A DNA stretch of 64,000 bases from Limnohabitans curvus (GTDB lineage Bacteria > Pseudomonadota > Gammaproteobacteria > Burkholderiales > Burkholderiaceae_C): assembly GCF_003063475.1 (NCBI RefSeq), contig NZ_NESP01000002.1, forward strand, positions 62,001 through 126,000. The letters are read 5' to 3'. The translations under genes and the position numbers were made by a program. The notes under the pieces are model-generated. The model did no database searches. It was given only the letters and a program-made list of their open reading frames with translations, and was not told the DNA's origin. The stretch's first letter is position 1. Every line of letters starts with the position of its first letter. Below, piece after piece: positions 15,976-24,543 of the stretch.

Positions 15976-16551
15976 TCACGCGTCCTTTCTCTTGAATGTC
16001 CAGGTCATCATGCAAGGAGCAGAGGGATGTCGTTTGTCAAAGCTCAGCCCAACAGACTGCCCTCCAAACCGAGCAATCGGGTGGTCAGGTGTAGGAGGCA
16101 CATCGATCCTTACGCTATCGGAGTAGGCAGTTGTCTGTAGGGGCCTGCCGCGCTGGCCGTTCTGAATAGGGGCCAGGGTCTGAAAGTACGTCTGAAGCAC
16201 GCTTTCACACTTTCCCATCGCAAAGCCAGTCATTTCAACCATTTCCCCGCGCTCATTTTCCTTGTAGCTGAAGGAGTCAAACCACTCACCAAGCCGCAGC
16301 CGCTTATCCACCACCCATAACCCAGGACCAACTTTTGTGACAACCGATTCACCATAGGTACGCTTAAGTGTTTCGACGGTGATGGGTGTTTCTGCGTAGA
16401 CCAAAAGCGGGCCATCTGCTGGTGAAGGCTGCGCCAACACAGAGCGGCAAAGCGCGGCGGAGAGCAAGGCACACAAAAATAAGCTGCGATTAATGACTGA
16501 TGGCAAAACAGGCTCCAGACGGGCAAAAATTTGGTTTCCGTAGGGTTCCAC
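15976..16551 (-). CDS. Secreted hypothetical protein (191 aa)
   Basis: A hydrophobic segment around residues 22-40 (RSLFLCALLSAALCRSVLA) followed by QPSPADG looks like a signal peptide with an AxA-type cleavage site. An internal start is possible. The mature part contains WVVDKRLRLGEWFDSFSY and two cysteines. No family is recognised; it is probably periplasmic. Confidence 0.5.
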   Translation of the reverse strand: MEPYGNQIFARLEPVLPSVINRSLFLCALLSAALCRSVLAQPSPADGPLLVYAETPITVETLKRTYGESVVTKVGPGLWVVDKRLRLGEWFDSFSYKENERGEMVEMTGFAMGKCESVLQTYFQTLAPIQNGQRGRPLQTTAYSDSVRIDVPPTPDHPIARFGGQSVGLSFDKRHPSAPCMMTWTFKRKDA

Positions 16552-16950
16552 AAATAGTGTCAGTGGCTACCCAATGAAATCAAGGGCTTAGACAACAACT
16601 GCAGACGCCTTTGGAGGAGGCGATTCGAGAATTAACGTCAAGATCCTACAAGTGTCAACACTTAGCGACAGATGATACGGAAAACCGTATGGTACGGAAA
16701 AACATAGCATCGATTTCCGAAATCTCAAGCAAAATCAAGCACTTATGCGTTTGTCACTTGCATGGAAGGCTCAGAACGAGCCCCTCTGGGCTGTCTTCAT
16801 ATATGAATCTATCAATAACTCCAGAAAGGCACGGACAAGAAATCACCTGTTTTGTCACTATTTATTGAACCCTAAAAGTTGGAAAGTAGCATCAACTTTA
16901 GTTGTGTGAGCGAAAACCACCGCCCTAACCTTTCGTCGGATCCATCTGTC
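16552..16950. other. Intergenic region upstream of the recombinase
   Basis: No gene is supported. Two small hairpins are visible: AAGTG/CACTT at 16650-16663 and ATACGG-AAAA-CCGTAT at 16675-16690. They may be protein-binding sites accessory to the recombination site at 16951. Confidence 0.3.
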
Positions 16951-16978
16951 TTGTACGATAATGTCTATTATCGTACAA
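16951..16978. other. dif-like recombination site
   Basis: Two 11-bp arms, TTGTACGATAA and TTATCGTACAA, are perfect inverted repeats around the 6-base spacer TGTCTA, giving 28 bp. This is exactly the 11-6-11 geometry of Xer dif sites, including the ATAA...TTAT inner ends. It lies 31 bases before the tyrosine recombinase start. It is most likely the plasmid's own resolution site; it could instead be the recombinase's operator. Confidence 0.65.
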
Positions 16979-17009
16979 TGATTTATACTGTCAAATAGCC
17001 CAATCTGGC

Positions 17010-18800
17010 GTGTCGATCGTTCATAAAACCGCATGGAGACTGGCTTTGGCACAAAACAGCGACGTCATATTCAAAGCCCAGACATACACAAGGGCCGACT
17101 TCACCGCCTTGCGCGCATGGGTTCAGCGCATTCCAATTGAACGCATCGAGAGGATTTACTACACCGATGACGCACCGCAAATACGTTTCGGACTCGAGAA
17201 ATTCCTGACACGCATGAGGCATGACCTCATAGAACGCGCCATCGTCTGTAATCCATTTCTCGCGGAAGGACTTGCGCGCGCGCGAACCGGCGGCGCTATC
17301 ACCGTAGGAATCCTAGACACGCTAGTCAAAGCGGCAGACGCAAGACCCAGCCGCCCAGTGCCAAGCGATCGAGTCGCTCAATGGTTCCGCCCCGGCACCG
17401 CAAAGGTCCTGCTCGGGGAGAGCCTTCGAACACTCGCAGACTTGAAGCTATTCATAGAGCAACGAGGCCCAACCTGGTGGCGCCCCGTTCCTAGAATTGG
17501 CGAGCAGCGCGCACGAGTCATCGAACGATGGCTAAACAAGAACGAAGACACAGCCATCGCCCCTCACACGCAGCTGACAATCGCTGAAGATGACATCCAC
17601 CAAAGTCACAAAAGTGAGCTCACAACAAGCCCCCTCCCCCTTGAGCGAATCGCCACCCTGCCCTCCAATCTGGACGGACATGATGGACGCAATCGGGCGA
17701 ACGCGTTTTGCTTCATTCGTGCCAGAAATGACCTAGAGGCTGTCCACGCATATCTCGGGAAATTCCGCCACCAAGCCCACACATTCAGAGCCTACCAACG
17801 AGAACTCGAACGGCTCGTTCTTTGGTGTGTATTAGTCAGGAAAACCGCCCTCTCCTCAATGCTCGTCGACGACTGCGAAGCCTACAAGGACTTCATCGCC
17901 AACCCAGACCCAGCACTTGTCGGGCCGCGCCAGGGGCGCTTCACCGCTCGCTGGAAGCCCTTTGCAGGCCAACTTTCCCCCAATTCCCAAAAGCAAGCCA
18001 TACAGATTATTCGAACAGCTTTCGTCTGGCTTGTGAACGTCCGCTACTTGGGCGGCAATCCTTGGATAGCCGTTCGTGACCCATCCACAGAACAAGCACT
18101 ACTCCCGATGCAAATCGACAGGGCCCTCCCCTCCTCCCTATGGGAAAAGACAATTGCTCATCTGAACGATTTATGCGCGGATCAATTTGCCAGCCAGCTG
18201 CGAACCGCCAGGGCGGCGATTCTTTTAATGGGTGAATCCGGCCTTCGTCGAAGTGAAGCAGCGAGAGCCTTGTCCAGCAAACTTCGACCGACCGATAACC
18301 CTGAGCTTTGGAGACTGGATGTGCTCGGAAAACGAAGCAAATGGCGAATGGTCCCAGTTAGCTTGCGGACATATGAAGCAATACAAGCGCACTGGGATGA
18401 TCTAGACAACCATGGACTCCCCTCCCCCGCGAGTACGCCCGAATCAAGCTCACCCATTCTTCGTCCGCTTCGAATCCCAAGAACACCAATAGCCCAAGAG
18501 AGACATAAAGACGGATCTATTGGGTACAGCATTGGCGGCCTTGCCACACTTGTGGTTTCGACCCTTGGAAAAATCGCAGACTCGGGTCACTTCTCGCCCC
18601 AAGAAATCATCAAGCTGAAACAAACAAGCGCCCATGCTTTTAGACACACTTTTGGGACGACGACCATCGCCCAGGGGCTTCCTCACGACGTACTTCAAAA
18701 AATTCTTGGGCACGTCAGTTTGGCCACCACATCCATTTATGTACAAGCGGAACAGAAGAGAATTTTGGACGAGTCCTCCAAAGTATTTGAAGCTCGCTAA
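17010..18800 (+). CDS. Tyrosine recombinase, large plasmid type
   Basis: The 596-residue protein has an N-terminal region (about 1-200) resembling DUF3701 seen in large betaproteobacterial phage-type integrases, then a SAM-like core-binding domain and a catalytic domain: MGESGLRRSEAARAL (first Arg), HAFRHTFGTT (H-x-x-R) and LGHVSLATTSIYV (His and nucleophile Tyr). All catalytic residues appear intact. The start is GTG at 17010; a TTG at 17043 is an alternative. With the dif-like palindrome just upstream it probably resolves plasmid multimers. Confidence 0.85.
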   Translation: MSIVHKTAWRLALAQNSDVIFKAQTYTRADFTALRAWVQRIPIERIERIYYTDDAPQIRFGLEKFLTRMRHDLIERAIVCNPFLAEGLARARTGGAITVGILDTLVKAADARPSRPVPSDRVAQWFRPGTAKVLLGESLRTLADLKLFIEQRGPTWWRPVPRIGEQRARVIERWLNKNEDTAIAPHTQLTIAEDDIHQSHKSELTTSPLPLERIATLPSNLDGHDGRNRANAFCFIRARNDLEAVHAYLGKFRHQAHTFRAYQRELERLVLWCVLVRKTALSSMLVDDCEAYKDFIANPDPALVGPRQGRFTARWKPFAGQLSPNSQKQAIQIIRTAFVWLVNVRYLGGNPWIAVRDPSTEQALLPMQIDRALPSSLWEKTIAHLNDLCADQFASQLRTARAAILLMGESGLRRSEAARALSSKLRPTDNPELWRLDVLGKRSKWRMVPVSLRTYEAIQAHWDDLDNHGLPSPASTPESSSPILRPLRIPRTPIAQERHKDGSIGYSIGGLATLVVSTLGKIADSGHFSPQEIIKLKQTSAHAFRHTFGTTTIAQGLPHDVLQKILGHVSLATTSIYVQAEQKRILDESSKVFEAR

Positions 18801-19011
18801 TGCCCATGGAATGGCGGATAAAGAGCTGAACACCCCTCCCTTCCCCCTCTTGGACATACCAGCGCGCAAGAACTGCCGCACCTGAGATATAAGCAATTGG
18901 CGACCTAGCACGGTGATTCTCCCGCCCGCCTAGCATCCGACGAAATCGCTTACCCCTCCCAACAGACGCACACTAAGCGCCCCTTGCGCATCAGATCATT
19001 GCGCCGGAGAT

Positions 19012-20214
19012 GGGGTGGTGTACGGGTACACCACCCCCGAATTATTCGTCCGCCAGACATAGATCTGAGCTCATTTTTAACCTAAAGCCGACATGATTGT
19101 GACTTGTCTTATGCTGTGCTGCACGGAACAGCAATCCTTTTGACGCCGCTTAACCGCGCTTGAATGCGTTGGCCACAAGCAAAAATTCAGAAGCTCATAT
19201 CTCCTAGTTCAGGGTAAAAATCGAGATGGTGTACCGTACACTACCCCCTGAATCGTTCGTGTATCAGACATTGATCTGCGGTCGTGTTTTCACCTAAAGC
19301 CAAGAACACTGCGACCTGTCATATGTTGCTCTGTCACGTTGGAAGTCGAATATGGCAATCCATTTGAAGACGCTTAAACGGTCTTCTGTACATTGAAGAA
19401 CACAGCACTTTTGGGCCAACATCAGGGCAAGAAGCGCTGGCCGGAAGCAAAAAGCGCAAGCTCATACTTTCTAGCTTCAGCCGAAAAAAGGGGTGGTGTA
19501 CCGTACACCACCCCAGCATCATTCGTGCGCCAGACACGGGTCTGGGGTCGTGTTTTCAACAAAAGCACTGAACGCTGCGAGTTGTCTTATGTTGCACTGT
19601 CACGCTAAAAATCGAATATGGCAAACAATTGAAGTCACTTAAATAGGTTTCAGAGCATTGGAGTGGACAGCACCTTCAAGCCAACAACAGAGTAAGAATC
19701 GTTGACTCGAAGCAAAATTCGCAAGCTCACATTTTCCAGTCTCAGGCAAAAAAGGGGGTGGTGTACGGTACACCACCCTAGAAACATTCGTGTGCCAGAC
19801 ACACATCTGCAGCCCTGTTCTCAACTGAAGCCGAGAAAAGTGCACCTTGTCATATGTTGTACTGCCACAGGGCAAGACGAATACAGCACTCGATTTGAAG
19901 ACTCTTTAAGGCGATTCAATGCATTGGAGAACACGGCACTTCCAGGCCAATATCAGTGGCCGAAGTGTTGTTTCGAGTCAAAGTTAGGAAGCTGGTAATT
20001 ACTGGCCTCAGGCAAAAAAGAGGTGGTGTACCGTACACCACCCTAGCATCATTCCTGTGCTGGGCATAGAGCAACGGTCTTTTTTCACCTGAAGCCAAGA
20101 GAACGACACTTTCAGGCCAACATATGAAGACAAAAAATTGGACCGAATCAAAATTTGGAGACTGATCTTTTCTAGTCTCAAACGAAAAAGGGGTGGTGTA
20201 CGGTACAGCACCCC
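19012..20214. repeat. parS: Centromere-like array of six palindromes
   Basis: Six copies of a palindrome with 12-bp arms GGGGTGGTGTAC mirrored around one base occur at 19012-19037, 19224-19247, 19490-19514, 19755-19779, 20020-20043 and 20190-20214. Centres are about 210, 267, 265, 265 and 170 bases apart. The DNA between them is also repeated (motifs such as CATTCGTGTGCCAGACA and CTTGTCATATGTTG recur), so the array is a set of diverged tandem ~265-bp units. It sits directly 3' of parB, a usual place for a partition centromere. The core GTAC(C/G)GTAC differs from the chromosomal parS consensus. No ORF is credible in it. Confidence 0.8.
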
Positions 20215-20233
20215 TTCGCATTACGTTAAAAAC

Positions 20234-21211
20234 TCAATCATTCATTAATTCTTGGATGAATTTGGTAAGGACTTTTATCTTGCTGTCGGAAAGTTGCATT
20301 TGAAAATGAACCTCCGTTGAACCCGTTTTACCCTGGGTAATTGTGGCAACGGCCCTTTTGCCTGCGGTAATTTTTGTAGCCTTAGCTGCAGTTTTGGGTT
20401 TCGCAACATCTATAGATATTAGGGTTGCAAATACCGCTGCAGGCGTCGGTTTAGGACTCATCGAAGCTAATTTCTTTGCTGATGCAATACTCGCCTCCGG
20501 GTTGGCCAAATACGCTTCGCGCAAAGGTTTAGCCCAGCGATACTGCAAGTCCAAAGGTGATGCGAAAGCATCGACCAATTCATTGGGTAGCTCAGCAAGG
20601 GTCAGGGATTTGCTGACATTGCCATGGTCGACGCCCAGAGCTTCAGCCAATTTTCTGATCGATGGGAACAAACCCTCCTGAATCGCGCGCTGATACATCA
20701 CACCCTGCTCCCAAGGTGAAAGATCTTTACGACTTCGGTTTTCGCGGTCCATCTCAACAAAGAGCGCTTGATCATCAAGATCTTCAACGATCGCCAAAAC
20801 ATCAAGCTTGTTTTGTTTGCACGCTTCAAGGCGACGGTGACCGAAAATCACTTCGAATCTGCCGCCCTCTATCGGACGTACTTTAATTGGCTGGACATTC
20901 CCGCCAGCACTTTTGATTTCTTCACGCAGACTTGCAAACTCCACGCTCTCAAAATTTGTTTCGTGACGATTTGCGTACTTACTACGAAGAATCAAGTTTG
21001 TTGGGATTTTGCGTGTTGGGACCGCGCCATTCCAGAGTTCCACTTGCGCTTTTAAGGACTCATTTTCTTTGAGCATCTGACTACGTGTGTCAGCAACGCG
21101 TTGAAACTCAGCGCCAGGAGCGGTAGATGGATTGTGCTTGGTTACGGGAGTACTTACTTCTGTGCTAGCGGCAGGAGCAGTCCAGTCAATTCCTTTGAAT
21201 TTGCTTTTCAT
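20234..21211 (-). CDS. parB: ParB/RepB-type partition protein
   Basis: The 325-residue product has an arginine-patch-type N-domain (VEFASLREEIKSAGGNVQPIKVRP...VIFGHRRLEAC), the ENRSRKDLSPWEQG stretch, a helix-turn-helix (SIRKLAEALGVDHGNVSKSLTLAELP) and a lysine/alanine linker before a short C-terminal dimer region. It binds the centromere and partners with ParA. Its ATG overlaps the parA stop (ATGA at 21211-21208). The palindrome array starts 20 bases after its stop. Confidence 0.9.
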   Translation of the reverse strand: MKSKFKGIDWTAPAASTEVSTPVTKHNPSTAPGAEFQRVADTRSQMLKENESLKAQVELWNGAVPTRKIPTNLILRSKYANRHETNFESVEFASLREEIKSAGGNVQPIKVRPIEGGRFEVIFGHRRLEACKQNKLDVLAIVEDLDDQALFVEMDRENRSRKDLSPWEQGVMYQRAIQEGLFPSIRKLAEALGVDHGNVSKSLTLAELPNELVDAFASPLDLQYRWAKPLREAYLANPEASIASAKKLASMSPKPTPAAVFATLISIDVAKPKTAAKATKITAGKRAVATITQGKTGSTEVHFQMQLSDSKIKVLTKFIQELMND

Positions 21212-22392
21212 TTCTTCTCTCCCATTGCACGTAATTGGTCATGCCAGCAATGTTGGATTTTGTTTTCCATCAGTTCTGTGAGCTGGTCATAGGCCAACTT
21301 AGCTCTGTCATAAGTGCGCGATGACATACTTGTCTTGGCAGCATCGTAGATTGTTCCAAGTTCAGCAGATGAGTTCTTAGAGGCTGCCGTTTCAAGTATT
21401 TCGACAGGCAACAAAATATCGCCATTAGCCGCCTTAAACCATTCTCGAACCAGGGACGTAGAGCTGACTTTGTTGTCAACACGTGTAAGCACGATATCGA
21501 AAAAGTAAAACTCTTTCTCTTTTGTTGCATTTTCATAAAGCGTCCCAGCGAAATCTGACAACAACTTCCAAAATTCGCATGAAGAGTTGTAGTCCAGTGC
21601 AGATGGGGGGCAGGGCATCAACACACCATCAGCAGCAATCAAGCCATTAATTGTGGTGTAACTTAGAGAGGGTGGGGTATCAATGATGATGACATCGAAT
21701 TGTTGACGAATCGGGTCAAGCGCGTAATCAAGCGCTCTCCAGAATTCAAAGCCTGGATCAGCTTTTTGGCGCGCAGGCAAATAAAACTCTGCGCCAGATA
21801 ACTGCGCGTTAGCCGCAACAAGAGAAAGTCCAGACCAGTATGTCTCAACAATCGAGGATTCAATACTGTCATTGGAGCCGTCAAAAATAGGGGCGACCGT
21901 CATGTCATATGACACCTCAACAGGCAGCAATCCTGCCAAAGTACTTGCGCTCCCTTGGGGGTCGAGGTCGATCAATAAAACCTTGTGCCCACGCATGCTC
22001 AAGCCCTGAGCGAGAGAAACAGCGGTGGTTGTTTTAGAAACGCCGCCTTTGAAGTTTGCGACGGTCAACACAATCGCATCGGCACCTTCTGGTCGGAAAG
22101 CATCAGGACGGGTGGCGCGTGCCCAAGTTTGAAGGTCCGAAAGACTCCACTCACGACGAGCACCCACCAATTCACCACCAGGTAGTTCACCCGACGCGAT
22201 CAGGCTGCGAAGTGTCCCTGTCGTAAGTCCGCAAATCGACATGACATCAGCAGTTCCAAACCTGGGAGATGGCTTTTTGTTCTTAGGAGCTAATACGACC
22301 TCGCGAACTCTGGCCTGCACTTGTTCATTGCGCGTTGCGCGTGCGGTAATGTCACTTAAAGTGACTTTCTTAAAAATGGCTTGCTCTGACAT
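21208..22392 (-). CDS. parA: ParA partition ATPase with N-terminal HTH
   Basis: The product is 394 residues from the ATG at 22392; a start at 22425 would add 11. A MerR-like helix-turn-helix (TADVMSICGLTTGTLRSLIASGELP) precedes the deviant Walker A FKGGVSKTTTAVSLA and DLDPQGSAS. This is the type Ia ParA layout, in which ParA autorepresses the operon. It drives plasmid segregation with ParB and the array at 19-20.2 kb. Confidence 0.9.
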   Translation of the reverse strand: MSEQAIFKKVTLSDITARATRNEQVQARVREVVLAPKNKKPSPRFGTADVMSICGLTTGTLRSLIASGELPGGELVGARREWSLSDLQTWARATRPDAFRPEGADAIVLTVANFKGGVSKTTTAVSLAQGLSMRGHKVLLIDLDPQGSASTLAGLLPVEVSYDMTVAPIFDGSNDSIESSIVETYWSGLSLVAANAQLSGAEFYLPARQKADPGFEFWRALDYALDPIRQQFDVIIIDTPPSLSYTTINGLIAADGVLMPCPPSALDYNSSCEFWKLLSDFAGTLYENATKEKEFYFFDIVLTRVDNKVSSTSLVREWFKAANGDILLPVEILETAASKNSSAELGTIYDAAKTSMSSRTYDRAKLAYDQLTELMENKIQHCWHDQLRAMGEKK

Positions 22393-22499
22393 AGCATTTC
22401 CAATCAACGTTAAACTAGTTCTCATTGTAGAACACAGTTTTAAGAAACGACACGTTTTTAACGACAGGTCTCATTTATTGCGTTTTGTAGTCATTACCT

Positions 22500-22993
22500 G
22501 AAAGATCTCATCAAGAATTCAGAGCAACGCATCTAAAAGAAGGGCTGTTGGTGCAGAGATTATTTAGATTAATTTACTTCATAGTTTAAATATTTAGGAA
22601 AGTCGCAACGCTCAATAAGCTGTTTAAATTCAATAGGTTACGATGATCGTTAGCTTAGAAATGTCCACCTTTATAGAGTCGTTGTCCATTATTCTAGACA
22701 CGCGTGTCCAGGCTTAGAGAGTCAAATGTCCAGCTTTCTAGACTCTACAAAGCTGGACATCTTTTTAAACCAAAAAACGAATTGTTGTCGGTTCATAGAA
22801 ACATAGCAGCATAAAAACTGGTTGTGGAAGCTCAATCAGATGCGTTTAGCTGTGAAGACATCCGATGAGGTTCACGCAAAAATGTCCAGTAAATTAGAGT
22901 CATTAACTACGGGATCGCAAATCTCGATATGTCCGAAGTGCTTTGGACAAAACAATCGTTGTGGTACAGTCCCGTCCGAATGGAGTTCGGACA
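22500..22993. promoter_or_regulatory. Origin of replication 1 with 20-bp iterons
   Basis: This intergenic region is between divergent parA and rep1. Six 20-base iterons fit ATGTCCAGCTTTNTAGAGTC: 22661-22680, 22682-22701, 22704-22723, 22726-22745, an inverted copy at 22741-22760 (overlapping the previous one to make a palindrome) and 22882-22901. An AT-rich stretch at 22555-22640 could be the unwinding region. Iterons next to a Rep_3 gene define an iteron-type origin. Confidence 0.75.
22974..22992 (+). promoter_or_regulatory. Hairpin over the rep1 ribosome-binding site
   Basis: GTCCGAA and TTCGGAC pair perfectly around TGGAG, which is the probable Shine-Dalgarno 8 bases before the rep1 ATG at 22994. 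The Shine-Dalgarno would sit in the loop, a plausible translational or Rep-binding control point. Confidence 0.45.
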
Positions 22994-24499
22994 ATGAAGC
23001 CAAAACCAATGACTTTAGACCATATTGAACAAGACGCTGTTCCGTTTGGAAATTACTCGAACTTAGGCCAAGTCGGCTTTAAAAAGCATCACCAGCTTAT
23101 CGTGATGAGGCCAGCACCTGGATACACAATCTCGCTTGTCGCAAGAAAGCTCTATAACGCCATGCTTGCGCATACACAACAGCGTATTGAGCGTTTTGGA
23201 ATTCATAAAGCTTCAGAGGCAATGGAGTGCCATCTTTCAGAACTTATGCAGAAGGTAGGCATCAAGAGTGGCTCCTATGAAATTGTGAAGAAGTACATAG
23301 CAGAGCTGGAGCACTGGAAAGTTAAGTTTGAAAGTCCCAATAACTCGGCAAACACCGAGCCATTGCAAATCGACGGCTCGATCAAAAAAACGAAGAAGCA
23401 GAAATTTTTAGAACAAAGTGCAGACTTTGGCTTCATGCACATGCTTGCAAGTTGTCGTTTGATGACTGACGACAAAGATAGGTATTTTGTTCGCTGGTCT
23501 TTTGCCAGTGAGGTCTACGAATATTTTGAAATGCTCAACTCAAAAGATACGGGAGTTGACCGGCAATATGTCTACATAAACTTAGAGGCCATCAGTGCAC
23601 TAGGAACGTACACATCATTGGCTCTTTATGAAATTTGTTCGAAATTTAAAGGTATCAATAGAACAGGGGAGAAGCCCAATGATTGGTGGCAGGCCTCATT
23701 AACAGGCAAGCCGCTCGGTGAAACACGGCGCGAGTGGCGTAAATTTAAAAGCGAAACAATTGGGCCTGCCATCATAGAAATCAATTCATTGACAGACATA
23801 CATCTAACGCTTGAGGAAAACAAAGCAGCACAGAGCTGTTACTTCACGATTGCAAAAAAACAAAAAGACAAATCAGGTGAAAAAGTTCAAGAATTCGATG
23901 CTGAACTGATCGAAGAAGGTAAAGATCTCGGAATCAATGAAACCAAAATCTTAAAGTTGCTCAAAGAGTTTGGTGAGCCTAGTTTTAAGGTCCAGTTACT
24001 CACACTACGCACTCGCATAGGAAACACGTCACTTGCGCCATTGCGTAGCAATTACGCGTTCCTAAAAACCTGCTTAGAAAATGGAAATCAAAAACCATTG
24101 CCCCTAGACTATTTAGCGTCTAGTCAAACCGAAGAGGCGATTTCAAGTGTGGGCTTCGTCCAGATTACAAAACAATCAGTTGATTTAGAAACGGAACAAA
24201 TCAAGCAAGAAGCTGAAGTTCGTAAAGAAATTCTTAACCAGCTTAAGAAAGAACCAAAGCAAGTAATCAAATCCTTTTTGACGAGAGCAAAACAAGAATT
24301 GACCAAAAAAGGGCAGAACGTGACTCCAAAAGAGTTAGAGCGCATAGAGGAGGGCAGTTGGACGCCCGGAATGCTTGGGACAGAAGCTTTGGCGTTATAT
24401 GCCTATGAAAATTTTGGCCCCAACTGGAAACATAAAAATATTACAACAGCGGCTATCTCTACAAGCAACACAGCTGGCGAAATTGTTGCCGATATTTGA
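22994..24499 (+). CDS. Rep_3-type replication initiator 1
   Basis: This 501-residue protein has Rep_3/RepB-like winged-helix organisation: an N-domain LSLVARKLYNAMLAHTQQ-like helix (ISLVARKLYN...), AISALGTYTSLALYEICSKFKG and a second winged helix with WWQASLTGKPLGETRREWRKFKSETIGPAIIEIN. The C-terminal ~200 residues form a long lysine/glutamate-rich tail. I chose ATG 22994 (TGGAG upstream); the longer frame to 22943 lacks a ribosome-binding site. It should bind the 20-bp iterons upstream. dnaB follows 45 bases downstream, so the pair may be an operon. Confidence 0.85.
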   Translation: MKPKPMTLDHIEQDAVPFGNYSNLGQVGFKKHHQLIVMRPAPGYTISLVARKLYNAMLAHTQQRIERFGIHKASEAMECHLSELMQKVGIKSGSYEIVKKYIAELEHWKVKFESPNNSANTEPLQIDGSIKKTKKQKFLEQSADFGFMHMLASCRLMTDDKDRYFVRWSFASEVYEYFEMLNSKDTGVDRQYVYINLEAISALGTYTSLALYEICSKFKGINRTGEKPNDWWQASLTGKPLGETRREWRKFKSETIGPAIIEINSLTDIHLTLEENKAAQSCYFTIAKKQKDKSGEKVQEFDAELIEEGKDLGINETKILKLLKEFGEPSFKVQLLTLRTRIGNTSLAPLRSNYAFLKTCLENGNQKPLPLDYLASSQTEEAISSVGFVQITKQSVDLETEQIKQEAEVRKEILNQLKKEPKQVIKSFLTRAKQELTKKGQNVTPKELERIEEGSWTPGMLGTEALALYAYENFGPNWKHKNITTAAISTSNTAGEIVADI

Positions 24500-24543
24500 A
24501 ATCTCAACCCAGTGAAATCCACCAACAAAACAAAGATAAAAAC

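Noticed and set aside
15619..16140. Plus-strand 173-residue ORF
   Set aside because: It lies antisense to the HNH remnant and the secreted protein gene, both of which have recognisable features; its sequence has no family pattern.
19012..20214. Possible CRISPR array
   Set aside because: Repeats are palindromic, 210-267 bases apart, the DNA between them is itself repeated, and no cas gene is present; a centromere fits better.
22822..23028. Plus-strand ORF upstream of rep1
   Set aside because: It overlaps an iteron and the rep1 start in another frame, with no ribosome-binding site.
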